Assembly: GCA_937902275.1 (NCBI GenBank)
Contig: CALFNW010000048.1
Location: forward strand, 1 to 6,227
Source: UBA4717 sp002404395
Lineage (GTDB): Bacteria > Bacillota > Clostridia > Oscillospirales > CAG-272
Length of the DNA stretch: 6,227 nt
Reading direction: 5' to 3'
The stretch's first letter is position 1; every line of letters starts with the position of its first letter. Of this stretch, positions 1 through 6,138 are shown one piece after another. The notes beneath the pieces are model-generated. The model did not search any database and was not told where the DNA came from. It saw nothing but the letters and a program-made list of their open reading frames with translations. The position numbers and the translations under genes are program-made.

Positions 1-1
1 C

Positions 2-214
2 TGCTATGAGTTTGAGTCGATAGCCCGCGAGAGCGGCGATACGCTCGTGACCGTGCAGTTTTTTGCGGACATAAACCGTATAGTGAAGTCGCACCTGATA
101 ACCTACCGCTTCGGCGAGGGCGGCGTCTGGCTCGGATACGAGCTTAAAGCCGCCTCCGACTACCCGCCCTACGGTTTAAGATATGCGGAAGATGCAGAGA
201 ACGCGCTCGGGTAA
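2..214 (+). CDS. C-terminal end of an unrecognised protein (5' truncated by window edge)
   Basis: The frame starting at base 2 is open from the window edge to a TAA at 212-214 and encodes the last 70 residues of a protein that begins outside the window. The visible part alternates hydrophobic and polar residues (TLVTVQFFADIN, then SHLITYRF and VWLGYEL), which suggests a beta-strand-rich C-terminal domain. It ends in an acidic, helical-looking tail (RYAEDAENALG). There is no membrane segment, cysteine pair or motif that I recognise. Codon use is GC-rich at third positions, like the downstream serine dehydratase gene, which supports real coding. It lies on the same strand as that gene with a 47-bp gap and no obvious terminator between them, so the two may be co-transcribed. 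Function is unknown. Confidence 0.65.
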   Translation, partial: CYEFESIARESGDTLVTVQFFADINRIVKSHLITYRFGEGGVWLGYELKAASDYPPYGLRYAEDAENALG

Positions 215-250
215 GACCCGAATTTTGTAAATGAATTTAAACATTGATCC

Positions 251-257
251 GGAGAAG
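251..257 (+). promoter_or_regulatory. Ribosome binding site that fixes the serine dehydratase start
   Basis: GGAGAAG lies upstream of the ATG at 262, with 7 nt between GGAG and the ATG. It favours this start over the in-frame TTG at 244, which lies upstream of the site, and over the ATG at 268, which is 13 nt from GGAG. I see no convincing promoter in 215-250, which fits read-through from the upstream gene. Confidence 0.6.
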
Positions 258-261
258 CGTT

Positions 262-1470
262 ATGTCAATGACAAGTATTAAAGAAATCTATAAGATCGGC
301 AGAGGCCCGTCCAGCTCGCATACCATCGGACCGGAACGGGCGTGCAGAATTTTTGCCGCCGCAAACCCGGGCGCAGTGCGCTTCAGAGCGACCCTCTGCG
401 GCTCGCTTGCCAAGACCGGCAAAGGCCACGGCACCGACGCGGTGATACGCAAGACTTTTGCCCCTGTTCCGGTCGATATCGTTTTCGATACCTCCGATCG
501 GACGCTTGAGCACCCGAACACGCTCTTCCTTGAGGCGTTCGCCGACGGAAAACGGCTTGACCGCACCCGCGTGCTGAGCATCGGCGGCGGAGATATCCGC
601 TTTGATAAAGACTATGGGATCTCGGTGACCGGCGATATCGTGTACGACGAAAGCCGCTTCACGCCCATCGCCGCATACTGCCGTCAAAATTCGCTGAGGC
701 TCTGGCAGTACGTCGAGCAGAAAGAGGGCGGCTCGCTCTTTGAATACCTCTCGGACGTCTGGAAAGCGATGAAAGAGTCGATAAAACGCGGACTTGACGA
801 CGAGGGCGTGCTGCCGGGAGGACTTGACATACACAAGAAGGCGAAACAGCTCTTTGAAAGCCGTCATATAGACGAGTCCGCCGAGGTGCGCGAAAACCGC
901 CTCGTCTGTTCGTACGCCTTTGCGGTAAGCGAACAGAACGCCGCAGGGGAGCGCATCGTGACCGCGCCCACCTGCGGCTCTGCGGGAGTTTTGCCCTCGG
1001 TGCTTTATTACTATGAACAAAAGAACGGCTTTTCCGAGCGCGAGATACTTCATGCGCTCGCCACGGCGGGGCTGATCGGAGATCTGATAAAGACCAACGC
1101 TTCGATCTCGGGCGCCGAGTGCGGCTGTCAGGCGGAGATCGGCAGTGCCTGCGCCATGGCGGCGGCTGCGTTAGCTGAGCTGTTCGAGCTTTGCACCGAC
1201 ATGATCGAATATGCCGCCGAGATCGCAATAGAGCATCACCTCGGTCTGACCTGCGACCCGATCGGCGGGCTGGTGCAGATACCCTGCATCGAGCGCAACG
1301 CGGTAGCGGCGATGCGCGCGATCAACGCCGTCAACCTGTCGAGCTTTTTGTGGAATACGCGTAAGATCTCCTTCGACCGCGTGGTCGATACGATGCGCGA
1401 GACCGGGCGCGACCTGCCCAGCCCCTACCGTGAGACCTCTGAGGGCGGGCTTGCCAAGCTTGAGCTTTGA
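262..1470 (+). CDS. sdaA: L-serine dehydratase (L-serine ammonia-lyase), single-chain, [4Fe-4S]-dependent
   Basis: This cytoplasmic enzyme deaminates L-serine to pyruvate and ammonia. The 402-residue product carries the beta domain first (about residues 1-150), with the family signature GRGPSSSHTIGP at 14-24. The catalytic alpha domain follows (about 160-400), with TAPTCGSAGVLP (234-245), SISGAECGCQAEIGSACAMA (281-300) and EHHLGLTCDPIGGLVQIPC (324-342). By family knowledge, cysteines 289, 331 and 342 correspond to the three cluster ligands that leave one iron open for substrate; C287 is an extra cysteine beside them. The single-chain layout resembles E. coli SdaA rather than the split SdaAA/SdaAB of Bacillus. 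The protein is shorter than the roughly 455 residues of E. coli SdaA, but both domains look complete. The start was chosen from the site at 251-257. The stop is 11 bp from the convergent desulfurase stop. Function is very likely; the gene symbol is by analogy. Confidence 0.93.
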   Translation: MSMTSIKEIYKIGRGPSSSHTIGPERACRIFAAANPGAVRFRATLCGSLAKTGKGHGTDAVIRKTFAPVPVDIVFDTSDRTLEHPNTLFLEAFADGKRLDRTRVLSIGGGDIRFDKDYGISVTGDIVYDESRFTPIAAYCRQNSLRLWQYVEQKEGGSLFEYLSDVWKAMKESIKRGLDDEGVLPGGLDIHKKAKQLFESRHIDESAEVRENRLVCSYAFAVSEQNAAGERIVTAPTCGSAGVLPSVLYYYEQKNGFSEREILHALATAGLIGDLIKTNASISGAECGCQAEIGSACAMAAAALAELFELCTDMIEYAAEIAIEHHLGLTCDPIGGLVQIPCIERNAVAAMRAINAVNLSSFLWNTRKISFDRVVDTMRETGRDLPSPYRETSEGGLAKLEL

Positions 1471-1481
1471 AAAATTCTGCG

Positions 1482-2678
1482 CTATTCTGCGTTTTTGATC
1501 CCGGCAAGTGCCTCGGCGAGCGCGTCGACGTCGCTTTCGGTGTTGAATGCCCCGAACGAAACGCGCACCGCGCCGCCCGCAGGCGTGCCGAGCCTTTTGT
1601 GCGCAAGCGGCGCGCAGTGATATCCGCCGCGCACACAGATCCCGCGCTCGTCAAGCCGTCGGCAGACCGTTTCGCACGGTATCCCGACGAGATTGAAAAG
1701 TAAAATATTCGAGTCCTCCGAATATCCGTAGCACTTCACGCCGCGAAGCTCCGAAAGCCTTTCGTGCGTGCGGCGGGTGAGCGCCGATTCGTGCGCGGCG
1801 AGCTTTTCGGGCGTATATCCGCAGACGAAATCGACCCCCGCGGCAAGCCCGTGTATGCCGGGCACATTCAGCGTCCCGCCCTCAAGCCGCTCCGGGAACT
1901 CGCGCGGCATCGCGGGCTCAAGCGAATCGTACCCGCTCCCGCCCTCGATAAAGGTCTTGATCCTTGCCGACCTTACCGCGTTTTCCGAGAGCGCTATGAC
2001 CCCTGTGCCTTGGGGACCGTACAGCCCCTTGTGACCCGGCAGACAGAGCGCGTCGATACAGTCCGCTTCAACGTCAATACTGTCGTAACCGGCGCTCTGC
2101 GCCGCGTCCACGATGAAAAATAACCCCATCTCGCGGCAGTATCTGCCGATCTCGCGTATCGGCTGCTTCAGCCCGTTTATGTTCGAGCGGGCACAGCAGA
2201 CGAGCGTTCGGGTCAGCGGCTTCATGAGCGAGCGGATCGACGAAAGGATCGCCGCAGTGCGCGCTTCGCCGCACAGCTCGGGAAAGGAATCGTACAGATC
2301 GTATCCCGAAAAGCAGGAGCCGGTGAGCGCGGCGCTCGGGCGAAGCACCGAATTATGTTCTAAGTCGCTTATCAGTATGCGCGAGCCGTATATATACGAC
2401 GCCTTCAGCGCAATGTTCAGCGCATACGTGGTGTTGTAAGTGAAAATTATTCTTTCGGGAGCGGCGCCGAACATCCGCGCGAGCTTGATGCGGCAGTCGC
2501 ATACAGCCTGCGAAGCGGCGAGCGACACCGAATGTGCGCCCCGCCCCGGATTGCCCGAAAGCCGCCTTGAAGCCTCGCTGACGGCGGCGGCGACTGTTTC
2601 GGGCTTCACGAATGTGGTGGCGGCGTTGTCAAGATATATCAATAGTTTCACGCCTTTCGTTTTGTACCGACTCGGCAT
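1482..2678 (-). CDS. Cysteine desulfurase family protein (class V aminotransferase fold, PLP-dependent)
   Basis: The likely role is removal of sulfur (or selenium) from cysteine to give an enzyme-bound persulfide and alanine. The 398-residue product shows the fold in order: YLDNAATTFVKP (15-26), the cofactor-stacking histidine in LEHNS (H108), VDAAQSAG with the pyridine-binding D191 and Q194, the Schiff-base lysine K217 in LPGHKGLYGPQGTG, EGGTLNVPG (266-274), RGGYHCAPLAH (350-360) with the candidate catalytic C355, and VRVSFGAFNTESDVDAL (371-387). The last two blocks match the subfamily annotated as 'cysteine desulfurase family protein' (TIGR01977-like) better than the IscS or SufS housekeeping types. 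The gene lies downstream of the DUF3343 gene on the same strand, 84 bp apart, without a scaffold (IscU/SufU) gene in view. The first 12 residues precede the usual family start and may not be translated. The physiological acceptor is unknown; it could equally act as a selenocysteine lyase. Confidence 0.9.
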   Translation of the reverse strand: MPSRYKTKGVKLLIYLDNAATTFVKPETVAAAVSEASRRLSGNPGRGAHSVSLAASQAVCDCRIKLARMFGAAPERIIFTYNTTYALNIALKASYIYGSRILISDLEHNSVLRPSAALTGSCFSGYDLYDSFPELCGEARTAAILSSIRSLMKPLTRTLVCCARSNINGLKQPIREIGRYCREMGLFFIVDAAQSAGYDSIDVEADCIDALCLPGHKGLYGPQGTGVIALSENAVRSARIKTFIEGGSGYDSLEPAMPREFPERLEGGTLNVPGIHGLAAGVDFVCGYTPEKLAAHESALTRRTHERLSELRGVKCYGYSEDSNILLFNLVGIPCETVCRRLDERGICVRGGYHCAPLAHKRLGTPAGGAVRVSFGAFNTESDVDALAEALAGIKNAE

Positions 2679-2693
2679 TTTATTCGACCTTTC
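2640..2693 (-). promoter_or_regulatory. Two candidate translation starts of the desulfurase, each with its own GAAAGG site
   Basis: On the minus strand GAAAGG at 2693-2688 lies 9 nt before the ATG at 2678. A second identical GAAAGG at 2658-2653 lies 10 nt before an in-frame TTG at 2642. The TTG start would give a protein beginning M-IYLDNAATT, the usual beginning of this family. The ATG start adds 12 residues rich in lysine and arginine. A GTG at 2651 is too close to the second site to be used well. The two starts cannot be separated from sequence alone. Confidence 0.4.
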
Positions 2694-2732
2694 AAAGAGT
2701 CGGAGCTTTAAATTCTGTGCGCCGGTGCGTAC

Positions 2733-2757
2733 CGGGCTGCCGCCGTGCGGCAGCCCG
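2733..2757. other. Perfect 10-bp GC-rich hairpin between the DUF3343 and desulfurase genes
   Basis: CGGGCTGCCG (2733-2742) and CGGCAGCCCG (2748-2757) are perfect inverted repeats around a 5-base loop. In transcript sense (minus strand) the stem starts 5 nt after the DUF3343 stop codon and ends 54 nt before the desulfurase ATG. No T-run follows on either strand, so it is not a standard intrinsic terminator. It could be an mRNA-stabilising or processing hairpin, a weak attenuator, or a copy of a dispersed palindrome. The structure is plain in the sequence; its role is inferred. Confidence 0.55.
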
Positions 2758-2762
2758 TAGCT

Positions 2763-2981
2763 TTATATCAGTTCGGTGAACCGTATACCGTCGCGTATGA
2801 GCGCGCGAAGCGCCGGCTTTTTTGATCCGCACGGAAGCTCTATCCCGTAGGCACAGCCCCGCGGAGTTTCCGAAGGCTCAAGTCTGACTATCCGCGAGCC
2901 TATGCCTTGTGCGGCGATCGAGTTCTGAGCGATCAGGGCAGCGGTTACCGATCCGAGTCCGAGTCTGCACTTGTCTTTCAT
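2763..2981 (-). CDS. DUF3343-family putative sulfur/selenium carrier protein
   Basis: This small 72-residue soluble protein begins MKDKCRLGLGSVTAALIAQ and carries the block EPSETPRGCAYGIELPCGSK (35-54). That matches my memory of DUF3343 proteins: a beta strand ending in a serine/threonine, a helix spanning 'TAALIAQNSIAAQGI', then a 'TPR...CG/CAYG' turn with a conserved cysteine (C43 here). Cysteines at 5 and 51 are additional. The family is described as a putative Se/S carrier related to the C-terminal part of YedF, and it often neighbours cysteine desulfurases, as here. A strong ribosome binding site (AAGGAGAG, 2992-2985) sits just before the ATG. It is the first gene of a two-gene minus-strand unit, so it could accept persulfide sulfur from the desulfurase. 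No biochemical function is proven for this type. The assignment is by motif and context, without a database search. Confidence 0.7.
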   Translation of the reverse strand: MKDKCRLGLGSVTAALIAQNSIAAQGIGSRIVRLEPSETPRGCAYGIELPCGSKKPALRALIRDGIRFTELI

Positions 2982-3067
2982 AAGCTCTCCTTGACTGTAC
3001 TCTCATAAACTTCCGCGCACTGTCAGTATATGTCGTTTTCGGTCGTATGTTCGTGCACATTGATAAA

Positions 3068-3096
3068 AAAATACGCCTGCCGCGCGGAAATTTCAA
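3068..3096 (-). promoter_or_regulatory. Candidate promoter for the DUF3343-desulfurase unit
   Basis: On the minus strand TTGAAA (3096-3091, five of six consensus bases) is followed after 17 nt by TATTTT (3073-3068, four of six). Transcription would begin near 3061 and leave a leader of about 80 nt before the ATG at 2981. The -10 is weak, so this is a tentative call. It lies back to back with the ppdK promoter, with no overlap. Confidence 0.35.
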
Positions 3097-3143
3097 GGTA
3101 TGATTGTGAAAAACAGACAAAATTTAAAAAAATCAAAAAAATA

Positions 3144-3172
3144 TGGATATTTTATAAAATATGTGGTATAAT
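3144..3172 (+). promoter_or_regulatory. ppdK promoter with extended -10
   Basis: A perfect TATAAT (3167-3172) is preceded by TGG, giving the extended -10 form TGNTATAAT. TGGATA (3144-3149, four of six consensus bases) lies 17 nt upstream as the -35. The sequence before it (3110-3165) is very AT-rich, like an UP element. The start of transcription would be near 3178-3180, leaving a leader of about 80 nt before the ppdK ATG. This fits strong constitutive-type expression of a central metabolic gene. Confidence 0.65.
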
Positions 3173-3178
3173 AAAGGA

Positions 3179-3201
3179 CGCGGGCATTGCCGCGCTTTTT
3201 T
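3179..3201 (+). other. Small hairpin plus T6 at the very 5' end of the ppdK leader
   Basis: CGCGG (3179-3183) pairs with CCGCG (3190-3194) around a 6-base loop, and a run of six T (3196-3201) follows. It looks like a miniature terminator, but it lies at the predicted transcription start, where a normal terminator could not yet act. A 5'-end stabilising stem is more likely. It could also be chance in GC-rich sequence. The rest of the leader (3202-3258) shows no riboswitch that I recognise. Confidence 0.3.
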
Positions 3202-3258
3202 GGCGTGCCCCGAACGTTTTTGCAGATATTTTTAAAATTCAATGGAGGTCAAAACTTA

Positions 3259-5889
3259 ATGAGCACAAAGAAGTATGTGTATCTCTTTTCCGAAGGCAAC
3301 GCGAAGATGCGTGAGCTGCTCGGCGGTAAGGGCGCTAACCTTGCCGAAATGACTAACCTCGGTCTTCCGGTCCCGCAGGGCTTTACCATTTCCACCGAAG
3401 CCTGCACGCAGTACTATGAAGACGGCAAGCAGATCAATCCTGAGATTCAGGCGCAGATCATGGAGTACATTGAGAAGATGGAAGAGATCACCGGCAAGAA
3501 GTTCGGCGATATGGAAAATCCGCTTCTCGTTTCCGTCCGTTCCGGCGCACGCGCATCCATGCCCGGTATGATGGACACCATTCTTAACCTCGGTCTTAAC
3601 GAAGACGTTGTAAACGTAATTGCAAAGAAATCCGGCAATCCGAGATGGGCATGGGACTGCTACAGAAGATTTATCCAGATGTACTCCGATGTGGTTATGG
3701 AAGTCGGAAAGAAGTACTTCGAGGAGCTTATTGACAAGATGAAGGCAGAGAAGGGCGTAACGCAGGACGTAGAGCTTACTGCCGAAGACCTCGCCGAGCT
3801 TGCCCGTCAGTTCAAGGAAGAATACAAGTCGAAGATCGGCGTTGATTTCCCGACCGATCCTAAGGAACAGCTGTTCGGAGCTATCAAGGCAGTGTTCCGT
3901 TCATGGGACAACCCCAGAGCGAACGTATACAGACGCGACAACGATATCCCGTATTCGTGGGGTACCGCAGTCAACGTACAGATGATGGCATTCGGTAACA
4001 TGGGCGAGACCTCGGGTACCGGCGTTGCGTTCACCCGCGACCCCGCGACCGGCGAAAAGAAGCTCATGGGCGAATTCCTTATGAACGCTCAGGGCGAAGA
4101 CGTGGTCGCCGGCGTTCGTACTCCTATGCCCATCGCAAAGATGGCTGAGATCATGCCCGAAGTGTTTGAACAGTTCAAGGGCATCTGCAATACTCTCGAA
4201 GATCACTACAGAGATATGCAGGATATGGAATTTACCATTGAAGACAAGAAGCTTTATATGCTTCAGACCCGTAACGGTAAGAGAACCGCAAAGGCAGCGC
4301 TCAAGATCGCGTGCGACCTCGTTGACGAGGGCATGATCTCCGAAGAGCAGGCGGTCTCGATGATCGACCCGAGAAACCTCGACACCCTGCTTCACCCGCA
4401 GTTCGACGCTAAGGCGCTCAAGGCGGCTAAGCCGGTTGCCAAGGCGCTTGCGGCGTCCCCCGGAGCCGCTTGCGGTAAGGTCGTATTTACCGCTGAAGAC
4501 GCTAAGGAGTGTAAGGCAAGAGGCGAAAAGGTAGTGCTTGTCCGCCTTGAGACCTCTCCTGAGGATATCGAAGGCATGAAGGCGTCGCAGGGTATACTCA
4601 CCGTTCGCGGCGGTATGACCTCTCACGCAGCCGTCGTGGCGCGCGGTATGGGTACCTGCTGCGTATCCGGCTGCTCGGCGATCATTATGGACGAAGCCGG
4701 CAAGAAATTCACTCTCGCAGGCAAGGAATATCATGAAGGCGACTTCATCTCGATCGACGGTTCTACCGGTAACATCTACGACGGGATCATTCCGACCGTT
4801 GATGCTTCGATCGCAGGCGAATTCGGCAGGATCATGGGTTGGGCTGATAAGTTCAGAAGACTTAAGGTCCGCACCAACGCCGACACTCCGCGCGACGCAA
4901 AGAAGGCGCGTGAGCTGGGCGCCGAGGGTATCGGACTTTGCCGTACCGAGCATATGTTCTTCGGCGAAGGCAGAATCGACGCTTTCCGCGAAATGATCTG
5001 CTCCGAGACCGTTGAAGAAAGAGAAGTAGCGCTCGCTAAGATCCTTCCGATGCAGCAGGCTGACTTTGAAGCTCTCTACGAAGCGCTTGAAGGCACTCCG
5101 GTCTGCATCAGATTCCTCGATCCTCCGCTTCATGAATTCGTTCCTACCGAAGAAGCTGATATCGAAGCGCTTGCAAAAGCACAGAATAAGAGCGTTGAGG
5201 CTATCAAGGCTATCATCGCGTCTCTCCATGAGTTCAACCCGATGATGGGTCATCGCGGATGCCGTCTTGCGGTAACCTATCCCGAGATCGCAAAGATGCA
5301 GACCTCCGCTGTGATCCGCGCGGCGATCAACGTCAAGAAGGCTCATCCCGATTGGAATGTTAAGCCCGAGATCATGATCCCGCTGGTAGGCGAAGTCAAG
5401 GAGCTTAAGTACGTTAAGAACTTCGTAGTTGAGACCGCAGATGCCGAGATCAAGGCAGCAGGCGTGGCGCTTGAATATGAAGTAGGTACAATGATCGAAA
5501 TTCCGCGTGCGGCACTTACCGCTGACGATATAGCAAAGGAAGCTGACTTCTTCTGCTTCGGCACCAACGACCTTACTCAGATGACCTACGGCTTCTCAAG
5601 AGATGACGCAGGCAAGTTCCTTACCGCATACTACGATGCAAAGATCTTTGAGAACGATCCTTTTGCAAAGCTCGACCAGGTCGGCGTAGGCAAGCTCATG
5701 AAGATGGCAATATCGCTCGGCAGACCGGCAAATCCGAAGCTTCACGTAGGTATCTGCGGCGAGCACGGCGGCGACCCGACATCGGTTGAGTTCTGCCACA
5801 ATATCGGACTTGACTATGTATCCTGCTCGCCTTTCAGAGTGCCGATCGCAAGACTTGCCGCAGCACAGGCAGCTATCAAAAGTAGGTAG
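3259..5889 (+). CDS. ppdK: Pyruvate, phosphate dikinase
   Basis: The enzyme interconverts pyruvate, ATP and phosphate with PEP, AMP and pyrophosphate in the cytoplasm; in anaerobes it often serves pyrophosphate-linked glycolysis or gluconeogenesis. The 876-residue product has the full family length. Its N-terminal nucleotide domain (about 1-340) holds GGKGANLAEM (K24), SVRSGARASMPGMMDT (R94), D322, E324 and R338. The swivelling phosphohistidine domain (about 390-505) has RGGMTSHAAVVARG, with catalytic H456 and the adjacent T454 that regulatory kinase/phosphatases modify in other species. The C-terminal barrel (about 530-870) has GLCRTEHMFF (R562), R618, E747, FGTNDLTQ (N770, D771) and GICGEHGG with the acid C833. 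The start is the ATG with GGAGG at 3244-3248; an upstream in-frame TTG at 3187 is not credible. Lysine is mostly AAG, as in highly expressed genes. The last codons (AAA AGT AGG TAG) look out of character with the rest. No PpdK-regulatory gene is in view. Confidence 0.98.
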   Translation: MSTKKYVYLFSEGNAKMRELLGGKGANLAEMTNLGLPVPQGFTISTEACTQYYEDGKQINPEIQAQIMEYIEKMEEITGKKFGDMENPLLVSVRSGARASMPGMMDTILNLGLNEDVVNVIAKKSGNPRWAWDCYRRFIQMYSDVVMEVGKKYFEELIDKMKAEKGVTQDVELTAEDLAELARQFKEEYKSKIGVDFPTDPKEQLFGAIKAVFRSWDNPRANVYRRDNDIPYSWGTAVNVQMMAFGNMGETSGTGVAFTRDPATGEKKLMGEFLMNAQGEDVVAGVRTPMPIAKMAEIMPEVFEQFKGICNTLEDHYRDMQDMEFTIEDKKLYMLQTRNGKRTAKAALKIACDLVDEGMISEEQAVSMIDPRNLDTLLHPQFDAKALKAAKPVAKALAASPGAACGKVVFTAEDAKECKARGEKVVLVRLETSPEDIEGMKASQGILTVRGGMTSHAAVVARGMGTCCVSGCSAIIMDEAGKKFTLAGKEYHEGDFISIDGSTGNIYDGIIPTVDASIAGEFGRIMGWADKFRRLKVRTNADTPRDAKKARELGAEGIGLCRTEHMFFGEGRIDAFREMICSETVEEREVALAKILPMQQADFEALYEALEGTPVCIRFLDPPLHEFVPTEEADIEALAKAQNKSVEAIKAIIASLHEFNPMMGHRGCRLAVTYPEIAKMQTSAVIRAAINVKKAHPDWNVKPEIMIPLVGEVKELKYVKNFVVETADAEIKAAGVALEYEVGTMIEIPRAALTADDIAKEADFFCFGTNDLTQMTYGFSRDDAGKFLTAYYDAKIFENDPFAKLDQVGVGKLMKMAISLGRPANPKLHVGICGEHGGDPTSVEFCHNIGLDYVSCSPFRVPIARLAAAQAAIKSR

Positions 5890-5890
5890 G

Positions 5891-6019
5891 AGTTCTCTTT
5901 CCTTTGAATTACCGCTTGGTTTCAAGGAAGCAGAAGCCTATCGAAAGGCTAACGGACAGTATTTAAGGAAAAATCAATGGAGAGATACCACCGTAAGGGT
6001 GCTTATCGACCTTGATTGA
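5891..6019 (+). pseudogene. Possible 3' remnant of a broken gene (42 codons, no start)
   Basis: Immediately after the ppdK stop, a frame different from that of ppdK is open to a TGA at 6017-6019. It would encode a protein-like segment including FELPLGFKEAEAYRKANG and ending WRDTTVRVLIDLD. There is no ATG, ribosome binding site or promoter in it, and in this frame the upstream sequence is ppdK read out of frame. Its codons are AT-richer than those of ppdK (for example TTA, AGA, AAA and CAA). This would fit the tail of a gene truncated at a joint just after ppdK. It may instead be a non-coding 3' untranslated region that happens to be open. I do not recognise the encoded sequence. Confidence 0.3.
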
Positions 6020-6031
6020 AAACCGAACTAT

Positions 6032-6071
6032 AATAAGCGTATCATTAGAAATAGTGATACGCTTATTTTTT
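6032..6071 (+). terminator. Strong intrinsic terminator (16-bp stem, GAAA loop, T-run)
   Basis: The arms 6032-6047 and 6052-6067 pair along 16 positions with a single T-G wobble (6045/6054). They close on a GAAA tetraloop (6048-6051). The T-run 6066-6071 overlaps the end of the stem. It is oriented for plus-strand transcripts, ending ppdK mRNA with a 3' untranslated region of about 180 nt. There is no T-run on the opposite strand. It also insulates the downstream gene, which has its own promoter. Confidence 0.92.
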
Positions 6072-6085
6072 ATCTCTTTGCAAAG

Positions 6086-6114
6086 TTGCTCTTCCCTCTG
6101 CTCTTTTATATAAT
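6086..6114 (+). promoter_or_regulatory. Candidate promoter for the gene at the right edge
   Basis: A perfect TATAAT (6109-6114) stands 17 nt after TTGCTC (6086-6091), which keeps only the TTG of the -35 consensus. It lies after the terminator and before a strong ribosome binding site, with transcription expected to start near 6121, so the leader would be very short (about 18 nt). Confidence 0.5.
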
Positions 6115-6138
6115 AAGATTAGCAAGGAGGTCGAGCGT

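Noticed and set aside
244..261. TTG start 18 bp upstream of the chosen serine dehydratase start
   Set aside because: The ribosome binding site at 251-257 lies downstream of this TTG and serves the ATG at 262.
265..1053. A 262-codon open frame on the minus strand inside the serine dehydratase gene
   Set aside because: It is antisense to a complete, well-conserved enzyme, and no ribosome binding site or family motif supports it.
1474..1491. Short direct repeat ATTCTGCG (1474-1481 and 1484-1491) at the convergent gene ends
   Set aside because: It is only 8 bases repeated twice and overlaps coding sequence; this is compatible with chance.
3025..3030. TATACT on the minus strand as an alternative -10 for the DUF3343 gene
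   Set aside because: No acceptable -35 lies 16-18 nt upstream. It remains possible as a weak start, but the pair at 3068-3096 has the better -35 and an exact 17-nt spacing.
3187..3258. TTG start giving a 24-residue extension of PpdK
   Set aside because: The extension lies in the leader and overlaps the small hairpin. The ATG at 3259 has a GGAGG site and gives the usual PpdK N-terminus.
3901..5346. A 481-codon open frame on the minus strand inside ppdK
   Set aside because: It is entirely antisense to a textbook PpdK with all catalytic residues. Its translation is low in recognisable structure and is explained by the strong codon bias of ppdK.
5897..5930. Hairpin just after the ppdK stop (arms 5897-5908 and 5921-5930)
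   Set aside because: The stem needs two single-base bulges and has no T-run. The real terminator is the perfect structure at 6032-6071.
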